Source of the DNA: Gammaproteobacteria bacterium
GTDB lineage: Bacteria > Pseudomonadota > Gammaproteobacteria > JADZEE01
DNA: 64,000 nucleotides
Assembly (NCBI GenBank): GCA_020850735.1
Contig: JADZEE010000001.1
Coordinates: 1-64,000, forward strand
Reading direction: 5' to 3'
Positions 18,955 to 27,007 of the stretch are shown in pieces. The position numbers and the translations under genes were made by a program. How positions within the stretch are numbered: the stretch's first letter is position 1; every line of letters starts with the position of its first letter. The notes under the pieces were generated by a model. The model saw only the letters and a list, made by a program, of their open reading frames with translations. It had not been told where the DNA came from and searched no databases.

Positions 18955-19746
18955 TTGCATCGAATGGGTTTCGCTTTGCTGCTCGCAGCCAGCTGGGGCC
19001 TCGCGCAGGCCGATGCCGCCGTCGAGCGAATAAGGGCACGCGGCTTTCTCGTCGTCAGCGTCAAGAAAGAGGGCCCCCGTGATATCGCCCGGCACAACGA
19101 TCCGGCTCATTTTTTCAAACGTGATTTCGAGCTGGCCCTGGTCGGCGCTATCGCCGAATCCCTGCTCGGTGATGCGTCCAGAGTCAGGTTGCTGGAAAGG
19201 AAGCGGCCGCTGCGCCTGCCCGCCGTGGTCGATGGCGACGCGGATCTGGGCGTATCCATGTTTTCCGTATCAGGGGACCGGCATCCCGGGATCCAATTCT
19301 CCATTCCTTACTTCGAGGGCGGTCTCGCGATTCTGCATGCCGCGAATCGCGATCTGAAAGAACTCGTCGATCTGAACGGCCTGAGCATCGCCGCCATGAG
19401 CGACAGAAGTCACGATCCCGGCGGTGTTCTCGAGCGGCTGGCGCGGGCGCAGGGTATCGAGGTCGGGATCCGCCACGTCGACCGGTTCGAGACCGGTATC
19501 GACCTGCTGCGGGCCGGAGACGTGGCGGGGCTGGTAGCCGAACGGGCGAATCTGGATGCCTGCATTGCGCAAGGCAACCCGGATCTGCGCCGCTCGCCCC
19601 TGCTGACCCACGACGACTTCGCGATCGCCGTGAGCACCGGCAAGCCGGAGCTGCTCGAAGCGGTGAACCGGGTGCTCGAACACTTGCAGTCTTCCGGGCA
19701 ACTCGAGGCCATGCAGCGCCGGTTTCATCTCCTGAGCGAGCGATAA
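18955..19746 (+). CDS. Periplasmic solute-binding protein, family 3 (amino-acid type)
   Basis: A 263-residue protein with a short signal peptide (MGFALLLAASWGLAQADA) and the two-lobe fold of family 3 binding proteins: VERIRARGFLVVSVKKEG at the start, ADLGVSMFSVSGDRHPGIQFS, FEGGLAILHA, and a C-terminal LEHLQSSGQLEAMQRRF typical of the family. The start is probably the TTG at 18955, because AGGAG lies eight bases upstream; an ATG nine bases further on is the alternative. No permease or ATPase gene is adjacent, so it may be an orphan receptor or sensor input. Confidence 0.8.
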   Translation: MHRMGFALLLAASWGLAQADAAVERIRARGFLVVSVKKEGPRDIARHNDPAHFFKRDFELALVGAIAESLLGDASRVRLLERKRPLRLPAVVDGDADLGVSMFSVSGDRHPGIQFSIPYFEGGLAILHAANRDLKELVDLNGLSIAAMSDRSHDPGGVLERLARAQGIEVGIRHVDRFETGIDLLRAGDVAGLVAERANLDACIAQGNPDLRRSPLLTHDDFAIAVSTGKPELLEAVNRVLEHLQSSGQLEAMQRRFHLLSER

Positions 19747-19775
19747 AAATTCGGGGGACAGTCTACTCAACTCGG
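19747..19775 (+). repeat. REP-like motif remnant (AATTCGGGGGACAGTCTACT)
   Basis: Immediately after the binding-protein stop lies a sequence close to the GGGGACAGTATACT-type motif that I recall as common near REP/RAYT transposases in proteobacterial genomes. Only one copy is seen in this window, and no transposase is nearby. The match is from memory and not database-checked. Confidence 0.3.
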
Positions 19776-19909
19776 CGGCGTGCTCATCTCGAGATCGCGA
19801 GCGCCGGCCCACGGTGTGAAACCTTGGCCGGGACGGCCCGGGTCGTCTGATGACGGCTGCTATCCCGGGCTCATGGCGGAGTTTTCGCGGTTGAGCGCCC
19901 CCATGACTC

Positions 19910-20647
19910 CTACGGCGCGCGGATCAGCAGGGCGCGCAGGTTGCGGGCAGCCGGATCACCGCCCGCGTCGGCCAGGGGGACCAGCGTCAGGGCGCGGGCA
20001 GCGCGCTCGGTGTCGCCGAGCAGGTAGGCCAGCGCCGCGGTCATCACCGGCGCATCGGAGTAGCGGCCCTGGAGCAGCTCGTAGTCCTGCGCCAGCTGCT
20101 CCACCCTGGGCCGGAACTGCGGATCGATGCGTACCGAGCGCAAGGCGTCCGGATCGACGTTGAGCGCGTCGCGCATGGCATCGATGCCGGTGCGGTAGTC
20201 GCCGAGGGCGGCGTTCGCCAGCGCGAACCCGGCACGCGGCGCGCCGGCCTCGGGATAGGCATTGGACTGGTGTGCAAATGCCGCCGCGGCGTCCTCGTAG
20301 CGCAGGGCGCCGAGCAGCGACCAGGCGTCGATCGCGACATCCGCGCGCCAGGTCGCACCGGGTCTTACCTCGCGCGTCACGCGACGCGGGCCGTACCAGT
20401 CGTCCCAGTAGGGGTCATACCAGGGGTCGTACCAGGCGCTGCGCCAGGCGTAGCCGGGGTGCCACGGGCGGTAGTAGCCCGGTCCGGTGGTGTGTCCCAG
20501 GTGCAGGCCATAGGCGGCGTTGTCGTCGTACCACCAGTTGCTGATGCCGAAGCTGAACGTGGTGCCGGCCCGGGCCGGGGCTACCGCCGCCAGCAGCAGG
20601 ACGGCTGCCAGCATTGCCGTGGCAGGAGCGGCGCTGTGTCTGTTCAT
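19910..20647 (-). CDS. Secreted Tyr/Trp-rich protein with TPR-like C-terminus
   Basis: A 245-residue exported protein starting at the ATG at 20647 (MNRHSAAPATAMLAAVLLLA, signal peptide). The first third of the mature part is extremely rich in Tyr, Trp, Pro, Asp and His (GYYRPWHPGYAWRSAWYDPW), a composition seen in cell-surface proteins. The rest looks like helical TPR-type repeats (LRYEDAAAAFAHQSNAYPEA, GFALANAALGDYRTGIDAM, AALAYLLGDTERAARAL). Function unknown. It lies 164 bp downstream of the next minus-strand gene, so co-transcription is uncertain. Confidence 0.75.
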   Translation of the reverse strand: MNRHSAAPATAMLAAVLLLAAVAPARAGTTFSFGISNWWYDDNAAYGLHLGHTTGPGYYRPWHPGYAWRSAWYDPWYDPYWDDWYGPRRVTREVRPGATWRADVAIDAWSLLGALRYEDAAAAFAHQSNAYPEAGAPRAGFALANAALGDYRTGIDAMRDALNVDPDALRSVRIDPQFRPRVEQLAQDYELLQGRYSDAPVMTAALAYLLGDTERAARALTLVPLADAGGDPAARNLRALLIRAP

Positions 20648-20811
20648 GGTCACGTCCTCGCACGGCCAGGGGTCGCATCGATGCCCGCGATTGTCTTCCT
20701 GAGACCGCCCGGACGCCAGGAAGATTCCCGCCAACCGCGACGCCCGTCGCGGTCGCGGTCGCCCGCCTGCCGGAGCAGTCGCGGCCGGCACGGTGATCGG
20801 TGGGCGGCGTC

Positions 20812-21381
20812 TCAGGGGAGGTCCCGCGGGCTGGCGAACACGGCGCTGCGCAGCATCGCCAGTACCGCATCGAAGATGGCGTCGCGGCCGGTGTTGGTCA
20901 GGATCGTGAATTCCAGCGTCAGCGCGCCGACCTGCACGACACCGCGCGTCATGTGTTTGAAGCTGTCCGGGCGCGGGGCGATGTCGGTGGCGGAGAAATG
21001 AAAGCCCGGTCCCGAACGGCCGGTGAATGCGACGATGTCGATGTCGGTCTCCTCGGCCTGCGGGCGGACCGAATCGAGTGTCTGCCCGATACGCGCACGC
21101 AGCATTGCGGCGGTCTCGGAATCCGCCGTGCGTTCGAGCAGCAGGGGCTTGAGGCTGGCCAGGAAGGGGTCGCCGTGCCGGACCCAGAACACCAGCACCG
21201 GCAGCGGGTCGGTGCCGCTGTCCTGGACGCTGTCGTGCCAGCCCGGCGGTACCTCCAGGAACAGCACGCCGCGGCCGGCGAGGGGGTAACGGCGCAGCTC
21301 GACCGCATCGGCTGCCTGCGCGCCACCGTGCAGACCCGCGAGCAGCAGCACGATGACGCAGGCAAAACGCATGGCCTGCAT
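20812..21381 (-). CDS. Secreted hypothetical protein
   Basis: About 189 residues from the ATG at 21381 (a second ATG at 21372 is as good). The signal peptide is MRFACVIVLLLAGLHGGAQA. The mature part (RGVLFLEVPPGWHDSV, ALTLEFTILTNTGRDAIFDAV) resembles small periplasmic proteins of the PsbP/DUF1795-like shape, without a catalytic motif. It starts 30 bp after the ABC exporter gene in the same direction and is probably part of the cyclase-ABC operon. Confidence 0.7.
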   Translation of the reverse strand: MQAMRFACVIVLLLAGLHGGAQAADAVELRRYPLAGRGVLFLEVPPGWHDSVQDSGTDPLPVLVFWVRHGDPFLASLKPLLLERTADSETAAMLRARIGQTLDSVRPQAEETDIDIVAFTGRSGPGFHFSATDIAPRPDSFKHMTRGVVQVGALTLEFTILTNTGRDAIFDAVLAMLRSAVFASPRDLP

Positions 21382-21410
21382 GGTAACGGGGTGAGCCCGC
21401 CGGTCAACCA

Positions 21411-23267
21411 TTACTGATAGCCGGCGGCCTGCAGGCGGAACAGGTGCGCATAGCGGCCGTCCGCCCGCATGAGCGAGGCGTGCGAGCCCTGCTCGACGAT
21501 GCGGCCGTGATGCAGCACGACGATGTGACCGGCCATGCGCACCGTCGAAAAGCGATGCGAGATGAGAATGGCGATGCGGTCGCGCGTGAGCTGCCGGAAG
21601 TGCTCGAAGATGCCGGCCTCGGCCTCGGCGTCCATGGCGGCGGTCGGCTCGTCGAGCACCAGGATGTCGGCGCTCGAGCGCATGAAAGCGCGGGCAAGGG
21701 CGATTTTCTGCCACTGTCCTCCGGACAGCTCCAGGCCGCCGAGGAACCAGCGGCCGAGCTGCGTGCGGTAACCGCGTGGCAGCTGTTCCACGAACGGCGC
21801 GGCCATACCCCGATCGGCCGCCTCCCGCCAGCGCGACTCGTCGTCGAAACGGGTGACGTCGCCGGCGCCGATGTTCTCACCGACGATGAGCTGATAACGG
21901 ATGAAGTCCTGAAAGATCACGCCGATGCGCCGGCGCAGCGTGTCCGTGTCCCAGGCTTCGAGGTCGAGGCCGTCGAGCAGGATACGGCCGCGGGTCGGCG
22001 TATACAGGCGCGTGAGCAATTTGATGAGCGTGGTCTTGCCGGAGCCGTTTTCGCCGACCAGGGCGAGGCTGCTGCCGGCCGGCACGTGCAGGCTGACGTC
22101 CGCCAAGGCGCTGACAGCGGTCCCCGGATAGGCGAACGACACGTTTTCGAAACGGATCCCGTCACCTGGGCGCGGACCCTGGCGGGCCTGGCCGGCCGGC
22201 TGCGGCACGTCGAGCTCCAGATACTCGTACAGGTTGGACAGATACAGATTGTCCTCATACATGCCGCTCACGGCCGACAGGCAGGCGGCCACCGCCGCCT
22301 GACCCTGCTTGAACAGCAGGATGTACATGGTCATCTGCCCGAGCGTGATGTGACCGGCGATGGTGACGAGCACGACCCACGCGTAGGCGCCGTAAAACGC
22401 CGCGGTGCCTATCAGCCCGAGCAGGTAGCCCCAGGTATCCCGGCGCACGGTGAGCCGCCGGTCCTCGCCGTAAAGCTTGTCGAAGATGCCGCGGTAGCGC
22501 TCGAGCAGCTTGGGTCCGAGCTGGTAGAGCTGTACTTCCTTGGCGCTGTCCTCGCGCGCCAGCACGGTCTCGAGGTAGGCCTGCATGCGTGACTCCGGCG
22601 CGCGCCAGCGGAACAGACGGAAGGCGTCGCCGGAGAACTTCGCTTCGGCGACGAAGGCCGGCAGACCCGCGATCACCAGCACGGCGAGCGCGACCGGCGA
22701 AAAATGCACCAGCAGGATCGCGTAGGAAACCAGCGATATGGAGTTCTGGACCAGACCGATGGAACGGTTGACCAGCGACAGCGGGCGCATCGAGGCTTCC
22801 CGCCGTGCGCGCGTGAGCTTGTCGTAGAGCTCCGAATCCTCGAAGTGACCGAGTTGCAGCGTCAGCGCCTTCTCGAGGATGAGCACGTTGATGCGCTGCC
22901 CGAGCAGCACGCGCAGCAGCGATTGCGACAGCGCGATACCCCGTTGCGCGCCCGTGAGCACCGCGGCGGCGAGCGCCTCGAGCGCGACCCAGGCGAGCAC
23001 GACGCCGGTGTCGGGCGTGACGCCGCGGCGGCCGGCGTCGATCGCAGCCACCACGGCGTCGACGATGAGCTGGCCGACCCAGGCCATCGCCGCCGGCAGG
23101 ACGCCGGCGACCAGCGTCAGTACGGCGAGGCCGAGCGTAAGCGGGCGGCTGGTGCTCCAGACCAGGCCGATGGCGCGGCGGGTGTACGCGAACACCCCGG
23201 CGAACTGGCCGGCGAGACTGCTGCGCTGGCCCTGCGTCGGCGCTGCGGGCTCATGCGGGGAGCTCAT
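21411..23267 (-). CDS. ABC exporter, fused membrane and ATPase domains
   Basis: An inner-membrane exporter half-transporter of 618 residues. About six membrane helices (to residue 335) precede a nucleotide-binding domain with Walker A GENGSGKTT (405-413), Q-loop VIFQDFIRYQL, signature LSGGQ (514-518), Walker B ILVLDEP (535-541) and switch histidine in LISHRF. The substrate is unknown; the lack of a peptidase or accessory adaptor points to lipid, drug or peptide export. Its ATG overlaps the stop of the upstream cyclase-FHA gene (ATGA), so the two are translationally coupled. Confidence 0.93.
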   Translation of the reverse strand: MSSPHEPAAPTQGQRSSLAGQFAGVFAYTRRAIGLVWSTSRPLTLGLAVLTLVAGVLPAAMAWVGQLIVDAVVAAIDAGRRGVTPDTGVVLAWVALEALAAAVLTGAQRGIALSQSLLRVLLGQRINVLILEKALTLQLGHFEDSELYDKLTRARREASMRPLSLVNRSIGLVQNSISLVSYAILLVHFSPVALAVLVIAGLPAFVAEAKFSGDAFRLFRWRAPESRMQAYLETVLAREDSAKEVQLYQLGPKLLERYRGIFDKLYGEDRRLTVRRDTWGYLLGLIGTAAFYGAYAWVVLVTIAGHITLGQMTMYILLFKQGQAAVAACLSAVSGMYEDNLYLSNLYEYLELDVPQPAGQARQGPRPGDGIRFENVSFAYPGTAVSALADVSLHVPAGSSLALVGENGSGKTTLIKLLTRLYTPTRGRILLDGLDLEAWDTDTLRRRIGVIFQDFIRYQLIVGENIGAGDVTRFDDESRWREAADRGMAAPFVEQLPRGYRTQLGRWFLGGLELSGGQWQKIALARAFMRSSADILVLDEPTAAMDAEAEAGIFEHFRQLTRDRIAILISHRFSTVRMAGHIVVLHHGRIVEQGSHASLMRADGRYAHLFRLQAAGYQ

Positions 23268-24172
23268 TCACACGTGAATCGAATGCTGTAGCTTTCGTTC
23301 TCGCGCGACGGTGTCCCGAAAAACAGCGTTCCCTGCGCCGGCAGCGGTTCGGTTTCGCGCAGCACGCCGCTCGAGGTGCCGTCGATGCCGACGATGACGG
23401 TGCCGTTGGTGCTCGAATCCGTGAGCAGGCCGCGACCGTTGCGCAGCGTCAGCTTGAAGTGCTCGCGCGACACCATGTCGAAGTCGACGACGATGTCGTT
23501 GATCGATGCACGGCCCACGGTGATGACCGGACGGTTCTCGTCCACCACCAGTTCGCCGCCGGGGTGTTGCAGTCGTATTCTGGCGAAACCGCGCGCGGCG
23601 TGCGCAGGCGACAGCGTGGCCATCGCGGTCACGCCGTCGACGGCCCAGACCAGCTCGTAAAGATCCAGGTGATGCGTCGTCACGCCGCGCCAGGGCTCGC
23701 GATCGACGTAACGGGTCATGGCGCGATACACGCCCGGCAGGGAATCGACGACGGTGCGGGTCAGCAGTGTCTGGTCCGCTTTCGCCAGGGCCGTGACGCG
23801 CCGGGCAATCGCGGTCACTTCGCTGACGAAATCGAAAGGCTCGAAAATGATGTCGCCGCCGTGGATGCCCACGCGCAGCTGGACCGAACGCTTGCCGGGC
23901 AAGGTTCCATCGGGATCCTGACGAACCCCGATCTGCATCTCGCAGGCACTCGCGGCGGCTTCGGCGATGTCTTCGAAGCAGCACACCAGCTCGTCGCCGA
24001 CGCTGGCGACGACCGCGCCGTGATGTTCGTTGACGACGCTCGTGAGTCCGTCGAGACACTCGGTGATGATCTGTTTGGCCGGCACGTCACCGAGCGATTC
24101 GTAAAGCCGCGTACTGCCGACGATGTCGGCGACGACGATGAAGCGCAGTCCCTGGCGTGGCTTGTCCGGCAT
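23264..24172 (-). CDS. Class III nucleotide cyclase domain fused to an FHA domain
   Basis: A soluble protein of 302 residues. Residues 8-175 form a class III adenylate/guanylate cyclase-like domain with both metal-binding aspartates (Asp16 in VADIVGST, Asp60 in VGDELVCCF). The usual transition-state Asn in VNxAxR appears as Thr (EVTAIARR), with the Arg kept. Residues about 205-290 form an FHA phosphothreonine-binding domain: ITVGRASINDIVVD, VSREHFKL, DSSTNGT. Activity is therefore plausible but not certain. It probably senses or signals through phosphoproteins and is coupled to the ABC exporter by a 4-bp overlap. Confidence 0.85.
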   Translation of the reverse strand: MPDKPRQGLRFIVVADIVGSTRLYESLGDVPAKQIITECLDGLTSVVNEHHGAVVASVGDELVCCFEDIAEAAASACEMQIGVRQDPDGTLPGKRSVQLRVGIHGGDIIFEPFDFVSEVTAIARRVTALAKADQTLLTRTVVDSLPGVYRAMTRYVDREPWRGVTTHHLDLYELVWAVDGVTAMATLSPAHAARGFARIRLQHPGGELVVDENRPVITVGRASINDIVVDFDMVSREHFKLTLRNGRGLLTDSSTNGTVIVGIDGTSSGVLRETEPLPAQGTLFFGTPSRENESYSIRFTCE

Positions 24173-24574
24173 TCGTCGTCGGGTTGACCTGATGGAACCT
24201 GAAAAATCATAGCACGACTCACTGCGCCCGCCGGTCGTTCGCGTTGATCGCCGTCAGCAATTCCGCTGCCCGGGCGGCGCGGCTTCGCAGGATTCAGCGG
24301 CGACAGTCCTGACTCCGGTATCCGCAGTAAGGGAATCCCTGATGGCGAGCGTGCTGCGCCGGCGGGTCGCTGGTTCGGGGCGTCCGCCTGCAGTAGTCTT
24401 GATTCCCGTGTCAGGAGCAAGGGAATCGCTGATGGTGAGAGCGCTGCGCTGCTGCGCGATCGGACGTGCGCAGGCGCTGCGCGGCTCGACGGCCACTGCG
24501 CCGGCGCCGGGCCCGGGCGCTGCCATTGCGCGCGAGGCGATCCTCAGCGTGACGCGCGGGCACGGGGCGGGCGT
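24173..24574. other. Intergenic region between cyclase-FHA gene and corA
   Basis: About 400 bp between divergent genes. It holds an imperfect 90-bp tandem repeat (listed separately). Short open frames cross it on both strands, and the repeat shows as related peptides on each, but none has a convincing ribosome site. Promoters for both flanking genes must lie here; I could not place them. Confidence 0.5.
24305..24484. repeat. Imperfect tandem repeat, two units of about 90 bp
   Basis: AGTCCTGACTCC at 24305 recurs as AGTCTTGATTCC at 24395, exactly 90 bases later. The best-conserved 55 bases include AAGGGAATC(C/G)CTGATGG and GCTGCGC, after which the units drift apart. Both lie between divergent genes, so they could be duplicated regulatory or binding sites or the remnant of a mobile repeat. 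Confidence 0.7.
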
Positions 24575-25687
24575 ATGAGTCGCCGCCGGCTCAAGTTGCG
24601 GCGCGTCCGGCGACGGTCGCCGCCCGGTGCGCCCCCGGGCACCCTGATTGCGGATCCCCAGGCGGGCCCTTCCCGGGTGCGCGTCGTCGGCTACGGACCG
24701 GACCGGATCGAGTCCGCCGATATCGTGCGGGCCGCGCAGCTCGACGACTGGATCGGCGCCTGGCCGGTGCTGTGGGTCGATGTCGAGGGGCTTGCCGACG
24801 TCGATCTCATTCAGGCCATCGCGCGCCTGTTCCAACTCCACGATCTCGCCCTCGAGGACGTCATCAACACCCACCAGCGCGCCAAGGTCGAGGACTACGT
24901 CGATCACCTGTTCCTGGTCACCCGCGCCATCGGCAACGGTGAGCTCGCGGCCACCGAGCAGGTCACCCTGTTCCTGGGGCGCGACTTCGTACTCACCTTC
25001 CACGAGACCGGTGGCTGGAACCTCGACCGCGTGCGCGAACGACTGGCCCGCAGCCAATCCGTGATCCGGCGGGCGGGCCCCGATCATCTCGCCTATGCCG
25101 TGCTCGATACGGTCGTCGACGGCTATTTCCCGCTGCTCGAAGCGCTCGGCGAATCCATCGAGGCCCTGGAGGAGCACGCCGTCGCCGACGACGACCCGCA
25201 GATCGTCGGCCGCGTGCATTCGATCAAGCACGAGCTGCTGCTGTTGCGCCGGGCCGTGTGGCCGCAGCGGGAGATGCTGAACGCCCTGATCCGCGACCGT
25301 TTCGAGTACATCGGCGAGCCGGTGCGCGTGTACCTGCGCGACTGCTACGATCACTGCGTTCAGCTCATGGATACCATCGAGACCTATCGGGACGTCGCCT
25401 CGGGCCTGATGGAGCTGCACCTGGCGAGCGTGAGCAACCGCATGAACGAGACCATGAAGGTGCTCACGGTCATCGCGACGATTTTCATACCGCTATCGGT
25501 CATCACCGGTATCTACGGCATGAATTTCGACACCGGCATATCGCCCTGGAATCAGCCCGAGCTGCACTGGTACCTGGGCTATCCCTTCGCGCTGGGGTTG
25601 ATGCTCGCCGTGGCGGTGGTGATGTTGTGGTACTTTCGCCGCAAGGGTTGGATCGGTCGCCCCCGGCGCCCGCCACCAGCCGGCTGA
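24575..25687 (+). CDS. corA: CorA-family divalent cation transporter
   Basis: Magnesium/cobalt (or zinc) channel of 370 residues. A long cytoplasmic N-terminal domain (VLWVDVEGLADVDLIQAIA, LEDVINTHQRAKVEDYVDHLF) and helical funnel are followed by two C-terminal membrane helices with the pore signature GMN at 315-317 in ITGIYGMNFDT. The ATG at 24575 is preceded by a G-rich stretch but no clear ribosome site. The CorA branch rather than ZntB is suggested by length and the YGMNF context, but ion choice is not provable from sequence. Confidence 0.93.
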   Translation: MSRRRLKLRRVRRRSPPGAPPGTLIADPQAGPSRVRVVGYGPDRIESADIVRAAQLDDWIGAWPVLWVDVEGLADVDLIQAIARLFQLHDLALEDVINTHQRAKVEDYVDHLFLVTRAIGNGELAATEQVTLFLGRDFVLTFHETGGWNLDRVRERLARSQSVIRRAGPDHLAYAVLDTVVDGYFPLLEALGESIEALEEHAVADDDPQIVGRVHSIKHELLLLRRAVWPQREMLNALIRDRFEYIGEPVRVYLRDCYDHCVQLMDTIETYRDVASGLMELHLASVSNRMNETMKVLTVIATIFIPLSVITGIYGMNFDTGISPWNQPELHWYLGYPFALGLMLAVAVVMLWYFRRKGWIGRPRRPPPAG

Positions 25688-25786
25688 GCCCGCTCGGAAG
25701 GTTGCGTTGCCGGCGTGACCACCACTATGCTGCATTGCACACGACGTCCGCCGCAGCCGTTCATTACCGACTGATCTCCGAGCGCC

Positions 25787-27007
25787 ATGACCCAGGTATC
25801 CCGGTCCGTCCCCCTGTCCGCCGCCTTCGCGGCCGTGTTGCTCGCTGCCGTCGCGGGCTGTGAGCGCGCGCCGCAGCCGGCAGAACCATCACAACTTCCC
25901 CCCGCGCCCGTGTCCGTCGCCGAGGTGGTCGTGCGCGAGATCGTCGAGTACGACGTCTACGCCGGCCGCACCGAAGCCAAGGAAACGGTTGATCTGCGCG
26001 CGCGCGTGAGTGGCTATCTCGACCAGGTGCTGTTCAACGAAGGCTCGATCGTCGAGGCCGGAACGCTGCTGTACGTCATCGACCGGCGACCCTATCAGGC
26101 GGCCGTGGCGAGCGCCGAAGCCGAGCTCGCCCGTACCGAAGCCCGCCTCGCGCTCGCCCGCAGCGAGGAAAAGCGCGCGCTGCGCCTGGCCAAGAGCCGC
26201 AACATCGCCGAGGAGGAGCTCGAACGCCGCCAGGCCGAGACCCGCGTCGGCGCCGCGGATGTCTTTGCCGCCCGTGCCGGACTGGACAAGGCCCGGCTGG
26301 ACATGTCTTTCACCGAGATCCATGCCCCGATCCGCGGCCGCATCAGCCGTACCTACGTGACGCCGGGTAACCTCATCGAGGGCGGCTCGGCCAACGCGAC
26401 CCTGCTGGCGACGCTGGTGTCGATCGATCCGCTGTTCGTGTACTTCGACGTCGATGAGCGTTCCGTGTTGCGCCATCGCCGCCTTGCGCGCGAGGGCAAG
26501 GTGGCGAGCGCGCGCTACGTGCGCGTGCCGGCCCGCGTCGGCCTCGCCACGGACCGCGACTTCCCCTACGAAGGCGAGATCGACTACGCCGACCCTTACA
26601 TCAATCCGACGTCGGGCACCGTGAGCGCCCGTGCCGTGATCCCGAACACGGACGACCAGCTTTCCCCCGGATTCTTCGCCCGCGTACAGACGCCCGCGAG
26701 CCAACCGTACCAGGCACTGCTCGTCAGCGACCGCGCCGTGCAGTTCGACCAGGGGCTGAAGTTCGTCTACGTCGTCGACGCCGGCAACGTTGCCGCGGCA
26801 CGCAACGTCGAGCTCGGTCCGCTCGTCGACGGTCTGCGGGTCGTGCGCAGCGGACTGTCGCCGGGCGAGCGCATCATCGTCAACGGTATGCAGCGGGCAC
26901 GCCCCGGCGCCACGGTCGCGCCCGAGCTCGTCGATATGCCGGGCGCGTCCCGGCCGGCACGAACACCGGCGGTGGTGACCGGGAGCCGCGCGGCGCAGCC
27001 CGAGTGA
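25787..27007 (+). CDS. RND efflux periplasmic adaptor (membrane fusion lipoprotein)
   Basis: Links an inner-membrane RND pump to an outer-membrane channel. 406 residues with a lipoprotein signal (AAVAGC, Cys25), a split lipoyl domain (TVDLRARVSGYLDQVLFNEG ... HAPIRGRISRTYVTPGN), a coiled-coil hairpin (about 100-160, RTEARLALARSEEKRALRLA) and beta-barrel and membrane-proximal domains. Resembles MexA/AcrA. It overlaps the pump gene by 4 bp (GTGA). No outer-membrane factor is encoded next to it. Confidence 0.95.
   Translation: MTQVSRSVPLSAAFAAVLLAAVAGCERAPQPAEPSQLPPAPVSVAEVVVREIVEYDVYAGRTEAKETVDLRARVSGYLDQVLFNEGSIVEAGTLLYVIDRRPYQAAVASAEAELARTEARLALARSEEKRALRLAKSRNIAEEELERRQAETRVGAADVFAARAGLDKARLDMSFTEIHAPIRGRISRTYVTPGNLIEGGSANATLLATLVSIDPLFVYFDVDERSVLRHRRLAREGKVASARYVRVPARVGLATDRDFPYEGEIDYADPYINPTSGTVSARAVIPNTDDQLSPGFFARVQTPASQPYQALLVSDRAVQFDQGLKFVYVVDAGNVAAARNVELGPLVDGLRVVRSGLSPGERIIVNGMQRARPGATVAPELVDMPGASRPARTPAVVTGSRAAQPE

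Noticed and set aside
24342-24578. 78-codon plus-strand frame upstream of corA
   Set aside because: It lies inside the tandem repeat, has no ribosome site, and both strands give similar repeat-derived peptides, so coding is unsupported.
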